Assembly: GCA_046757585.1 (NCBI GenBank)
Contig: JBHHYR010000004.1
Coordinates: 1 to 50,460 of the forward strand
Length of the DNA stretch: 50,460 bases
Direction: 5' to 3'
Source: JBHHYR01 sp046757585
Lineage (GTDB): Bacteria > Desulfobacterota > Binatia > HRBIN30
Under the pieces are notes generated by a model. The model was not told the DNA's origin, made no database searches, and saw only the letters and a program-made list of their open reading frames with translations. The position numbers and the translations under genes are program-made. Below are positions 17,076 through 25,244 of this stretch, piece by piece; position 1 is the first letter of the stretch, and each line of letters begins with the position of its first letter.

Positions 17076-17849
17076 TTATCTCCAGCGGACCGACTCGACC
17101 GAGCGTTGGGTGAGAAACAAGGCCAGCAGAATGACGCTGAGGAAGTACACGAGATCCTTGGTGTCGATCACGCCTTTGACCATCGCGCCGAAGTGCTCGG
17201 TCAATGACAGGTACTTCAGCACGGCACCCAGGACCGGACCCGCTGTGTCGGCGGGCCAGGCGATGACGTAAAAGAGCAGCAGCACCACCAGGCAGCTTAC
17301 TGCGGCGATGATCTGGTTTTCCGTGAACGACGAGGTCAGTAAGCCCACGGTGACGAACGCCGTCCCGAGCAGCAGCAGCCCCAGATAACCGGCCGTGATG
17401 ATACCGACTTCCGGATTCCCGTACATGAGCAGCAGGAGCGGATAGATGCCGGTCAAGGCGATCATGACGAGCAAGAAGGCGAAGCTGCCGAGGAACTTCC
17501 CGGCGACGATTTCCGGAATGGACAGCGGTGACGTCATGAGCAGCTCGTACGTGCCGCTGCGCTTTTCTTCGGCGAAGCTGCGCATTGTGATGACGGGCAC
17601 GAGGATGACGAGCACCACGGACAGATTGTGCAGCAACGGCGCAATGACGAATTCGTTGAGGTTTAGGTGCGCCTGTGCCTGGGGATTGCGCATGGCCGAG
17701 TAAATCGACAGGAGAAAATTAAACCGCGCGAGCAGATTGAAGAAAAACCAGCCCCCAAGCAGGAGAAACCCCGTCAACACCACGTAGGCGATCGGGGAGA
17801 CGAAGTAAGAGCGCAGCTCTTTCCCGGCTATTGCCAGGGCGTTTCTCAC
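17076..17849 (-). CDS. ABC-2 type permease (GldF-like)
   Basis: A 257-residue inner-membrane permease of the ABC-2 class. It starts NALAIAGKELRSYFVSPIAYVVLTGFLLLGG, typical of GldF/NosY-like permeases, and has about six hydrophobic segments. The RSFAEEKRSGTYELLMTSPLS stretch is a family hallmark. The GTG start at 17847-17849 overlaps the stop of the ATPase gene in a GTGA, which argues for translational coupling. A longer frame exists upstream but lies within the ATPase gene. Confidence 0.92.
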   Translation of the reverse strand: MRNALAIAGKELRSYFVSPIAYVVLTGFLLLGGWFFFNLLARFNFLLSIYSAMRNPQAQAHLNLNEFVIAPLLHNLSVVLVILVPVITMRSFAEEKRSGTYELLMTSPLSIPEIVAGKFLGSFAFLLVMIALTGIYPLLLLMYGNPEVGIITAGYLGLLLLGTAFVTVGLLTSSFTENQIIAAVSCLVVLLLFYVIAWPADTAGPVLGAVLKYLSLTEHFGAMVKGVIDTKDLVYFLSVILLALFLTQRSVESVRWR

Positions 17850-18589
17850 GCCGTTGCCTCCTCGCCGGCGCCGGCGCCCCCGTTCTCCTTGGTGATGTAC
17901 CGCAGGAACACCTGCTCGAGCGTCATGCCTTGCGTCAGGTTCGCCAGCGTATCTTCGACGGCGATGCGTCCTTCGTTGATGATGACCACTTTCTCGCACA
18001 GCTGCGAAACCTCGGACAGGATGTGCGTCGAGAGGATCACCGTCCGCTCGCCTGCAAGTTCCCGGATGAGTGCGCGAATCTCGATGATCTGCCGCGGATC
18101 CAGGCCGATCGTCGGCTCATCCAGAACGAGCACACTCGGGTTGTGGATCAATGCCTGTGCCAGGCCGACACGCTGGCGAAACCCCTTGGAAAGGTGCCCC
18201 ACGACCCGCTCGGTGACCTCGGCGAGTCCGCAGGTGTGGAGGACCCGCGCCACGCTGTCACTCAGTGCCGCCCGCGGGATGCCCCGAATCCGCCCGACAA
18301 ACTGCAGGTAGCCGGACACCGTCATGTCCGCGTAGACGGGTGGGCTCTCCGGCAAGTACCCGATGCGCCGGCGCACTTCGTACGAGTCGTCGAAGATATC
18401 GTAGCCGGCCACTTTGACTGTGCCCGCCGTGGCCGGCATGAAGCCGGTGATGATCCGCATGGTCGTGGTCTTACCGGCCCCGTTCGGTCCCAGGAAGCCG
18501 AGTATCTGCCCCGTGGCCGCCGTGAAGCTGATATCGTGGACGGCTAGCAGATCGCCGTAGCGCTTGGTAAGGTGCTGAACCTCAATCAT
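17846..18589 (-). CDS. ABC transporter ATPase (gliding/Nod type)
   Basis: A 247-residue ATPase energising the GldF/GldG transporter. Walker A GPNGAGKTT is at residues 34-42, the signature LSKGFRQRVGLAQAL follows about 100 residues later, and Walker B VLVLDEP lies near residue 160. The LSKGF/YRQRVG signature is typical of the CcmA/NatA/GldA subfamily. I chose the ATG at 18587-18589, where homology begins (MIEVQHLTKRYG). A divergent promoter pair with polA lies directly upstream. Confidence 0.93.
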   Translation of the reverse strand: MIEVQHLTKRYGDLLAVHDISFTAATGQILGFLGPNGAGKTTTMRIITGFMPATAGTVKVAGYDIFDDSYEVRRRIGYLPESPPVYADMTVSGYLQFVGRIRGIPRAALSDSVARVLHTCGLAEVTERVVGHLSKGFRQRVGLAQALIHNPSVLVLDEPTIGLDPRQIIEIRALIRELAGERTVILSTHILSEVSQLCEKVVIINEGRIAVEDTLANLTQGMTLEQVFLRYITKENGGAGAGEEATA

Positions 18590-18626
18590 CGGTGATTCAG
18601 ACGACAGCAGAGCGCATACATTCGCA

Positions 18627-18654
18627 TTGACTAAAACAGCGCACGATTTAACAC
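18627..18654 (+). promoter_or_regulatory. Candidate sigma-70 promoter for polA
   Basis: TTGACT (18627-18632) and TAACAC (18649-18654), separated by 16 bases, point toward polA. The ATG of polA lies about 140 bases further on. Confidence 0.4.
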
Positions 18655-18672
18655 GCGATCGCACTTTGTCAA
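18645..18672 (-). promoter_or_regulatory. Candidate sigma-70 promoter for ABC operon
   Basis: On the minus strand a consensus TTGACA (18672-18667) is followed after 16 bases by TAAATC (18650-18645), pointing at the ABC ATPase gene. It overlaps the rightward polA promoter candidate, so the two would compete for RNA polymerase. Confidence 0.5.
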
Positions 18673-18793
18673 TATCACCCGAGCCTCGAACCCAGCGACC
18701 CGGGCTGATCCGCCCGCGCATGCAGCGGCCCTGATGGACTTCCCGCAGGGCATCTGTTAGCGTGCCGCCCCGCCGTGCCGGACGCGAGCCCTG

Positions 18794-21403
18794 ATGGCTC
18801 AAACCAACGCTGTCTTGTACCTCGTGGATGCCAGCTCGTACGTCTACCGAGCGTTCTTCGCCCTGCCGCCGCTGACCAGTCCGACCGGCTTGCCCGTCAA
18901 CGCCGTGTACGGCTTCACGACCATGCTCGTGAAGCTCCTGCGGCAGACGCAGCCGCAGTATATTGGGATCGTCTTTGACGCCCCCGGGCGGACCTTTCGC
19001 GACGACCTGTTCGAGTCCTACAAAGCGAACCGGCCGGCCATGCCGGATGACCTCGCAGCGCAATTCCCCTTGGTCCAGGAAGTGGTGCAGGGCTTCGCCC
19101 TGCCGGCACTCTCGATCTCCGGCGTCGAGGCCGACGATGTCATCGCCACCGTCACCGAGCATATGGCCGCGCAGGATGTCGAGACGGTCATCATCACCGG
19201 CGACAAGGATCTCATGCAGCTCGTGGGTGCCCGCGTTCGCTTGTGGGACACGATGCGTGACCGCTGGTGTGATTCCGACGCCGTGCGGCGGCGTTTCGGC
19301 GTCCGCCCGGAGCAAGTGGTGGAGGTGCTCGGGCTCATGGGCGATACGACGGACAACATCCCCGGAATCAAGGGTATCGGCGAGAAGACTGCTGCGGCCC
19401 TGATTCAGCGGTTTGGAACAATCGAGTGCCTCCTGTCTCGGCTTGATGAGCTGGAAGCCGGTGGTGGGATCCGCGGAGCCAGAAAGCTGGCGGCGACACT
19501 CCGGGCCAACGCCGATCGCGCCCGGCTCAGTCGCAACCTGGCAGTCGTGCGGCGCGACGTGGCGCTTGACTGCCCGCTGGAGCGGTTTCGCTACCAGGGC
19601 CCGGACCCTGCCGCTTTACGCCCCATCTTCACCCGTTTCGGTTTTCAGACCCTGGTACGAGAGCTGGCCGCTGGTGCTGCCGAAGTGTCGGTGCCGCTGC
19701 AACGCGCCGAGCGGGAGGCGCAGGGCCAGGCGCTGCTTGCCGCAGCGCGCCGGCGGGGGCGGCTCGCTTTCGCGAGCGACGCCGGTGAGGAGCATGACCG
19801 GGTGCACGCCAAGGGGGTGGTGGTGCAAGCGGATCCAGGGCAGCCCGTGTATCTGCGGCTTGACCGGGACTGGCAGCGGGAACTGGTGGCGACACTGTTG
19901 GCAGCACCGCAGGTTGAGAAGATCACACACGATCTCAAGCGCGACCTCCTGCTCCTGTCGAACGCCGTGAGACAGCCCGTGCGGCCCGCGTTTGACCTCA
20001 TGCTGGCGTCGTATCTCCTGCAGGCCTCCGCGACGCATCGATTGGAAGACATCGCCGCCAACGAGCTCGGGGCCCACATGCCGGCCTTCCCCAACGGCCT
20101 AGCGGTCCTGGCGAGCGGGGTGTCACTGTTTGCACGGCTCCGTGATCGGTTCGCCACCCGCCTGCACGAGTGGGGGATGGAACGCCTCTTCTATGAGGTC
20201 GAAATGCCCCTGGTGGCCGTGTTGGCGGCGATGGAACAACGCGGCGTGCGAGTGGACGTTGCCGCGCTGGCAGCCATGGGGCAGGAAATGGAGACCCGTC
20301 TTCGCGGATTGATGCAGGAGATCTACGAGCTGGCGGGTCAGGAGTTCAACATTGCCTCGCCGCCGCAGTTGCGCGAGGTCTTGTTCGAGCGGTTGGGATT
20401 GTCTCGGCAGGGGGTGCGGCGCGGGAAGACGGGCCTATCAACCGACGTGGATGTCCTCACACGCCTGGCTACGGAGCATCCCTTGCCGGCCAAGATTCTC
20501 GCCTTTCGCGCCCTGGCGAAGCTGAAGTCCACGTATGTCGATGCCTTGCCGGCTGCGGCGAATCCGCAGACCGGGCGGTTGCACGCTTCATTCAATCAAG
20601 CCGTGACGGCCACGGGGCGGCTGAGCTCCAGTGAGCCCAATCTGCAGAACATCCCGATTCGCGGCGAGGAAGGCCGGCGAATCCGTGCAGCGTTCGTGGC
20701 GGACGAGGGCTGCGTCCTGGTCGTTGCGGATTACTCGCAAATCGAGCTCCGCATCCTGGCGCATCTGTCAGAAGACCCCGTGCTCGTGGCGGCGTTTCGC
20801 GCCGGTGAAGACGTGCACACGCGTACGGCAACGGAAGTATTCGGCGTCCTGCCAGGCGCGGTCTCCCCGGAGATGCGCCGTGCGGCAAAGGTGATCAACT
20901 TCGGTATACTGTATGGGATGGGGCCGCAACGGCTGGCACGCGAGCTGGGAATCCCTGTGGCGGAGGCCCAGCGCTACATCGCAAGCTACTTTGGCCGCTA
21001 TCCCGGGGTACGAGTGTACCTGGCGGCGGTGCAACACGCGGCCCGCCAGTGCGGCTACGTGACTACATTGCTCGGCCGGCGGCGCGCGCTGCCCGACCTC
21101 AGCAGTCCGCATCGCGGCGTTGCCCAGGCCGCGGCACGGGCTGCGGCGAACACCCCTATCCAGGGATCCGCGGCCGATCTCATCAAGATGGCCATGGTCG
21201 CCCTTGACCGGCGGCTGGCCGCCGAAGGCGTCCGAGGCGGACTGATTCTGCAGGTCCACGACGAACTCGTGTTTGAGGTTTCCGAAGCTGACCGCGACCG
21301 TACCATCGCAATCGTACGCGACGAGATGGAAGGGGTATTTCCACTCACGGTGCCCCTGCGGATCGATCTGGGCTGGGGGCGCAATTGGGCGGCGGCGCAT
21401 TAG
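18794..21403 (+). CDS. polA: DNA polymerase I
   Basis: An 869-residue family A polymerase used in Okazaki-fragment maturation and repair. The N-terminal 5'-3' nuclease (residues 1 to about 290) keeps its acidic motifs, for example YLVDASSYVYR, GVEADDVIATV, ITGDKDLMQL and GDTTDNIPGIKGIGEKTA. The C-terminal polymerase has motif A VVADYSQIELRILAHLS (near 640), motif B RRAAKVINFGILYGMG (near 697) and motif C LILQVHDELVFE (near 817). In the middle, the exonuclease motif corresponding to FDTET in E. coli reads FASDAG, so the catalytic Asp-Glu pair appears lost; proofreading is probably absent, as in Taq polymerase. Confidence 0.95.
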   Translation: MAQTNAVLYLVDASSYVYRAFFALPPLTSPTGLPVNAVYGFTTMLVKLLRQTQPQYIGIVFDAPGRTFRDDLFESYKANRPAMPDDLAAQFPLVQEVVQGFALPALSISGVEADDVIATVTEHMAAQDVETVIITGDKDLMQLVGARVRLWDTMRDRWCDSDAVRRRFGVRPEQVVEVLGLMGDTTDNIPGIKGIGEKTAAALIQRFGTIECLLSRLDELEAGGGIRGARKLAATLRANADRARLSRNLAVVRRDVALDCPLERFRYQGPDPAALRPIFTRFGFQTLVRELAAGAAEVSVPLQRAEREAQGQALLAAARRRGRLAFASDAGEEHDRVHAKGVVVQADPGQPVYLRLDRDWQRELVATLLAAPQVEKITHDLKRDLLLLSNAVRQPVRPAFDLMLASYLLQASATHRLEDIAANELGAHMPAFPNGLAVLASGVSLFARLRDRFATRLHEWGMERLFYEVEMPLVAVLAAMEQRGVRVDVAALAAMGQEMETRLRGLMQEIYELAGQEFNIASPPQLREVLFERLGLSRQGVRRGKTGLSTDVDVLTRLATEHPLPAKILAFRALAKLKSTYVDALPAAANPQTGRLHASFNQAVTATGRLSSSEPNLQNIPIRGEEGRRIRAAFVADEGCVLVVADYSQIELRILAHLSEDPVLVAAFRAGEDVHTRTATEVFGVLPGAVSPEMRRAAKVINFGILYGMGPQRLARELGIPVAEAQRYIASYFGRYPGVRVYLAAVQHAARQCGYVTTLLGRRRALPDLSSPHRGVAQAAARAAANTPIQGSAADLIKMAMVALDRRLAAEGVRGGLILQVHDELVFEVSEADRDRTIAIVRDEMEGVFPLTVPLRIDLGWGRNWAAAH

Positions 21404-21448
21404 ACTGTGTGAATAACCCCCGAACGCGCCCGTCTATAAGGTGTCGCC

Positions 21449-22027
21449 GTGGAGCGTAGCGACCGCGAATTGGTGCGGGAGAGCCGACGCGGCGACAAGG
21501 AGGCGTTCAGGGAGCTCGTCGAGCGTTATCAGCGCAAGGTGGTGTCGGTGGCGCTGGGGATGGTGCATAACCGTGAGGATGCCATCGACATCGCACAAGA
21601 AACCTTTGTGAGAGCGTTCGAGAACCTGGCGAAGTTCAAGGGTGAGTCGAGCTTTTATACGTGGCTGTACCGCATCGTGGTGAACCGGGCGATTGATTTT
21701 CAACGCCGCGAGCGGCGCCACCCGACGATCGGGTGGGAAGAAGAAAATGGCCCCGGAGGGGCAGGAGAAGGATACGAAGAGACCCTGAAGAAGGAGCGGC
21801 TGGAAGATCCGTACCAGCAAGTGCATGCGCATGAGATCGGCGATCGTGTGAGCGAAGCGATTAACGAGTTGACCCCAGATCACAAAGCGGTCATACTGCT
21901 TCGCGAAGTTGAGGGGCTGTCGTATGAGGAGATTAGTCGCGTGATGCAGTGCTCCAAAGGGACGGTGATGAGCCGCCTGCATTATGCCCGGAAGAAGCTA
22001 CAGAAAAAGCTCCGAGACTGCCTCTGA
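21449..22027 (+). CDS. ECF RNA polymerase sigma factor (RpoE-like)
   Basis: A 192-residue group 4 sigma factor. Region 2 (FRELVERYQRKVVSVALGMVHNREDAIDIAQETFVRAF and TWLYRIVVNRAIDFQRRERR) recognises the -10 element; region 4 (ELTPDHKAVILLREVEGLSYEEISRVM...KGTVMSRLHYARKKL) recognises the -35. The linker is acidic/Gly-rich. The start is a GTG at 21449 behind AAGGTG. The next gene encodes a zinc anti-sigma factor, so activity is probably controlled by sequestration. It resembles RpoE-like envelope-stress sigma factors, but the signal is not evident. Confidence 0.93.
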   Translation: MERSDRELVRESRRGDKEAFRELVERYQRKVVSVALGMVHNREDAIDIAQETFVRAFENLAKFKGESSFYTWLYRIVVNRAIDFQRRERRHPTIGWEEENGPGGAGEGYEETLKKERLEDPYQQVHAHEIGDRVSEAINELTPDHKAVILLREVEGLSYEEISRVMQCSKGTVMSRLHYARKKLQKKLRDCL

Positions 22028-22102
22028 TTTCCCCCTGATGCACGGTCCTTTCCGCACACTCGGCCCACTCGTACCTGCAGACGGGGATCGAGTTTGTCAT
22101 CC

Positions 22103-22636
22103 ATGACCTGTCGTGACGCGTTGAACTTGTTGCCGTTGTTCTTCGACGGCGAACTGGACGCTCACCAGATGCGTGCCGTCGCACTACACAGTACGCGCTG
22201 TGATCACTGTGAGATCGAGCTCCGGCATCTGGAACGGGTACAGGAACTGGTCAGTGCACAGATACACGCGGCGGTCGAGGAGGTGGACTGTACGGCGCTG
22301 TGGCCTGCTATCGATCGACGGCTCGGTACGATCCGGGTTTCATGGGGAACACGGCTGCGCGCCTGGTGGAGCGCGCAGGAACACGCTTGGTTCATCCAGG
22401 CTCCGGCGCTTGCGGCGGTCGCGGCGCTCGCAGTCTTGGCCCTGTTGGTGTTTGCGCGCGCGCCGCACTCGACGACGCACCCGGAAGCGTCTCGCGTGGC
22501 CGCCGTCGATGACGCTGCCTTGATCAACTCGCTGGACGCCGACGTCGATTCGGTGGCGGTGCTCAACGATCCTGAGACGCATACGACGGTTCTCTGGGTC
22601 AGCGACGACAGTTCCATGGGTGGTGTTGCGCCGTGA
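22103..22636 (+). CDS. Zinc-finger anti-sigma factor, membrane-anchored
   Basis: A 177-residue protein with the ZAS motif: C3 and HSTRCDHC (H29-X3-C33-X2-C36), which in this family binds zinc and the sigma factor. A single membrane segment follows (APALAAVAALAVLALLVFA, about residues 100-118), with a short outer tail. I used the ATG at 22103; an in-frame TTG at 22094 is the alternative. It lies 75 bases after the sigma gene and overlaps the next gene by 4 bases. The likely role is to hold the sigma factor at the membrane until a redox or envelope signal arrives. Confidence 0.88.
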   Translation: MTCRDALNLLPLFFDGELDAHQMRAVALHSTRCDHCEIELRHLERVQELVSAQIHAAVEEVDCTALWPAIDRRLGTIRVSWGTRLRAWWSAQEHAWFIQAPALAAVAALAVLALLVFARAPHSTTHPEASRVAAVDDAALINSLDADVDSVAVLNDPETHTTVLWVSDDSSMGGVAP

Positions 22637-23121
22637 GGGCGTTGCCAACAAGAGCCGTTCTTGCCGCGCTCGCCGTTCTCGGGACGCACGGCCTCGCAGT
22701 CGCCGCAGAGAGCACACCGCACAGCACGGTCAGTTTGGCAGCCGATGCGGTGGAGGTACACATCGGGGCCGTGCTGGCGAGCAATTCGGGGAACGAGTTT
22801 GATGCCCGCCTGGCCTCGTTGCACCGTCAATTCAATACACTCTTCCCATACACGTCGTACCGCCTGGTCAAGGAAGAGCACCAGCGCGTTCCTTGGGGAG
22901 GAAGAGTCGGCTTCGACATCCCCGGCGGACGCTATGTCCTGGTCATCCCGAAGGAGTACAAGAACGGTCGTGTCTCGATGAAAGTGATGGTGGTTGACGG
23001 ATCGCGGTTCATCGTCGACACGGCCTTGTCCTTGCGCAGTCATGCAACGTTTCTGGTGGGCGGCCCACGCCAGCACGGAGGCGTGCTGATCTTGTCGATC
23101 GGGGCCGACGCTCTGCCGTGA
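22633..23121 (+). CDS. Secreted protein of unknown function
   Basis: A 162-residue protein starting with GTG that overlaps the anti-sigma stop (GTGA). Residues 1-24 are a signal peptide with a cleavage site near GLAVAAES. The mature part is beta-rich (FPYTSYRLVKEE, FDIPGGRYVLVIPKEY, RFIVDTALSLRSHATFLVGGP). No family is recognised. Coupling to the sigma/anti-sigma pair suggests a periplasmic protein in the same regulatory circuit, perhaps a sensor or target, but this is inference. Confidence 0.7.
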   Translation: MRALPTRAVLAALAVLGTHGLAVAAESTPHSTVSLAADAVEVHIGAVLASNSGNEFDARLASLHRQFNTLFPYTSYRLVKEEHQRVPWGGRVGFDIPGGRYVLVIPKEYKNGRVSMKVMVVDGSRFIVDTALSLRSHATFLVGGPRQHGGVLILSIGADALP

Positions 23122-23381
23122 TGCTGCCGCAGCTTTTACAGTTGTTGGACCGTGCAGTGGCCGGGGTGGGCGTCGCGCGGCGCGTCCTGGCGTTCTGGGG
23201 GCCGGTTATGGACATGCCGGCCTTGCTCGGCTCCTTGTTTGCCGTCGCCTCGGTGCTCACACTCGCGCTGCTGTCCGGCGTGGCGGTCGCCGCGCTTGCT
23301 ACCTTGCTTGTTGCGTTGATGGTGCTCTACCTCCTGCTCACGCAAGTGTTCGGCGTCACCGTCGACGTCCAGTCAGCCTAA
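23121..23381 (+). CDS. Small membrane protein
   Basis: An 86-residue protein with two hydrophobic stretches (PALLGSLFAVASVLTLALLS and VAALATLLVALMVLYLLLTQ). Its ATG at 23121 overlaps the preceding stop (TGATG); a GTG three bases earlier is also in frame. It is last in the sigma-factor operon. Its stop codon overlaps that of the convergent sat gene by 4 bases. Function unknown. Confidence 0.65.
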   Translation: MLPQLLQLLDRAVAGVGVARRVLAFWGPVMDMPALLGSLFAVASVLTLALLSGVAVAALATLLVALMVLYLLLTQVFGVTVDVQSA

Positions 23382-24667
23382 CTGCTTCCCTGTCCGCCCG
23401 CTGCCTGCACGCTCTGCGCTCTCTCCCGGTAGTACGCGATCAGGATGTCGGCGATCTCAGGGCGCAGCACCCGCTCGTCGGGACGCTGCCCCTGAGCCAA
23501 GGTCCGGCGAATGTGTGATCCGGAGATCGCCAGTGGCTGTTGGTCCGGATGGAGTTCGAGGAGATCGACGCGCCCGACACTTTCGAAGTAGGCAGCGAAG
23601 CCGATCTTGCAGGGGCGGATCCGGAGGCCACCTTTGAGGTGGTCGAAGATCTCCTGGGCATCGAAGTCACCCCAGATCGGTTTGCCGTCATCGTAGGGCG
23701 CGTCGGCGTGCTTGCGCCCAATCACGATGTCGGTGAAGCCGAGATTTTGCCGGTAGATGGCGTGCATCACCGCTTCCTTGGGCCCCCCGTACAACATCTT
23801 GATGTCCAGGCCTACCAGCTCGAACACCTCCGTGAGATCGTATCCGCAGGAGCGCCACAGTGCATCGTCCTTGTCCCCCTTGCCGAGCAGTTTGAGCTCG
23901 CGCAGGGCCCGATAACAGCGCATGCGTACCCGTGCTGGTACGTCATCACCTTTGAGCTCGCCGATGAGAGGATTGAGCACGACACCCGCGAAGTTCCCCT
24001 GTCGCGTGAGACGCTCGACGCCGGCGACCAGCGCGTACTCGTGGGCCCGGTGAAGCGGGTTGCGGGTCTGGAAGGCCAGGGCCCGCTCCCAGCGCCGCTC
24101 GGCGATGAGGGTTCGGACCTGACGGGGGGAAAGCACGAACTCACCGTATTCCGGATCCACTTCCTGGGGCAGCGCCCAGATCTCTCCACCCACCAGCGTG
24201 CTCCGCGGGTCGTCCATGACCATATGCCCGCCGGGATGGTCCGTCCGTGAGGTGCCGTAGAACTTCTCGACGTGCTTGGCCTTGTCCCACTCGAAGACGC
24301 TGGAGATGCGCAGGACGGCTACGATCTGGCCCGCGTGCAGGAGAGCCGCCGAATGGCCGATCCGCAGGCGACGCGCCTCATCGTCCGTAACGGGAAACGA
24401 CACCGGAGCCGTCCACGCATAGCGGCGAAAGCCGTAGTCGAGCGCGTCGTGATCGAGCACATAGTGCCACGTCTCTTCGTCCATGGGGCCGATCAAGGGT
24501 GACAGTGTTCCATCGGCGATCCGGTAGAGCGTCGAGAGATCCGCCCGGCTCAGCTCGACCCGTGGCAGCTGCGCAGCCTCGGCAAGAAACTGCTTGCGGC
24601 GTGACAGGGGCACGGTACGTGAGACAGGCGCTTCGAGACCGCCGTGGACGGGAACCAGATCAAGCAT
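23378..24667 (-). CDS. sat: Sulfate adenylyltransferase (ATP sulfurylase)
   Basis: A 429-residue single-chain ATP sulfurylase, which makes adenosine 5'-phosphosulfate from ATP and sulfate (or the reverse in sulfur oxidisers). The nucleotide-binding motif QTRNPLHRAHE is at residues 200-210; the second motif is VIGRKHADAPYDDGKPIW in place of the usual GRDHAG. I chose the ATG at 24665-24667, preceded by AAGGAGAG. An APS kinase domain is absent and no APS reductase lies in the window. An SLC13 permease and a Usp protein lie upstream on the same strand, suggesting uptake and activation of sulfate in one transcript. Confidence 0.94.
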   Translation of the reverse strand: MLDLVPVHGGLEAPVSRTVPLSRRKQFLAEAAQLPRVELSRADLSTLYRIADGTLSPLIGPMDEETWHYVLDHDALDYGFRRYAWTAPVSFPVTDDEARRLRIGHSAALLHAGQIVAVLRISSVFEWDKAKHVEKFYGTSRTDHPGGHMVMDDPRSTLVGGEIWALPQEVDPEYGEFVLSPRQVRTLIAERRWERALAFQTRNPLHRAHEYALVAGVERLTRQGNFAGVVLNPLIGELKGDDVPARVRMRCYRALRELKLLGKGDKDDALWRSCGYDLTEVFELVGLDIKMLYGGPKEAVMHAIYRQNLGFTDIVIGRKHADAPYDDGKPIWGDFDAQEIFDHLKGGLRIRPCKIGFAAYFESVGRVDLLELHPDQQPLAISGSHIRRTLAQGQRPDERVLRPEIADILIAYYRERAQSVQAAGGQGSS

Positions 24668-24779
24668 GCTACGTCTCTCCTTCGAGTGTTTTTGATCGTC
24701 AACACGAGTCAGTAGGCCGCGGTCGTGTCCGGCATCCGTCAAACGGCGCACGGCACGGAAAGCGGTGGGCTCCTTGCCG

Positions 24780-25244
24780 CTAGCCCTCCATGACCTTCAC
24801 CTCACAGCCGGCAAACGCTGGTAGCTTCACTGCTGCGGCGCGTGACAGGAAACGTGTGAGCCACGAGCGTTTCTCGGCGACCAACACCGCGGCGCGCACG
24901 TTGTGGGTCTGGATGATCCGACTACAGACCTCACTCGGATCCCCTTCTTCAATGAGCGACGTGCACGTGATCCCCGCGTCGCGCGCGCGGGCCGCGATCT
25001 CCTTCAACAGGGTGTCCGCTTGAGCTTGCTGCTCGCGGGCGACGGTGTCGACCACGCTGTCACTGACCTTTTCACCCACGAAGCCCACGTTGGTCAGCGT
25101 CCTGGCGATTCGCCGCGGGCGCTCCGGATCGAGTACCGCGAGTGCGACCAGGCTGCCATCGATCTCCCGGGCCCGCTGCAGGGCATAGGTGATGGCCTTG
25201 GAGACGTCCCTGCCAGGCGAGGTCACGAGCAGTACGTTGTTCAT
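24780..25244 (-). CDS. Universal stress protein-like (UspA superfamily)
   Basis: A 154-residue alpha/beta protein with the Usp layout: NNVLLVTSPGRDVSKAITYALQRAREIDGSLVALAVLD at the start, and a C-terminal AAVLVAEKRSWLTRFLSRA. The classical ATP-binding G-X2-G-X9-GS/T motif is not clearly present, so it may be a non-ATP-binding member. Its ATG overlaps the stop of the SLC13 permease gene as ATGA, with GGAGGAG upstream, so it is translationally coupled to the transporter. A regulatory role for the permease is plausible but unproven. Confidence 0.75.
   Translation of the reverse strand: MNNVLLVTSPGRDVSKAITYALQRAREIDGSLVALAVLDPERPRRIARTLTNVGFVGEKVSDSVVDTVAREQQAQADTLLKEIAARARDAGITCTSLIEEGDPSEVCSRIIQTHNVRAAVLVAEKRSWLTRFLSRAAAVKLPAFAGCEVKVMEG

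Noticed and set aside
15806..17113. 435-codon open frame on the plus strand
   Set aside because: Antisense to the GldG-like gene; no signal or domains.
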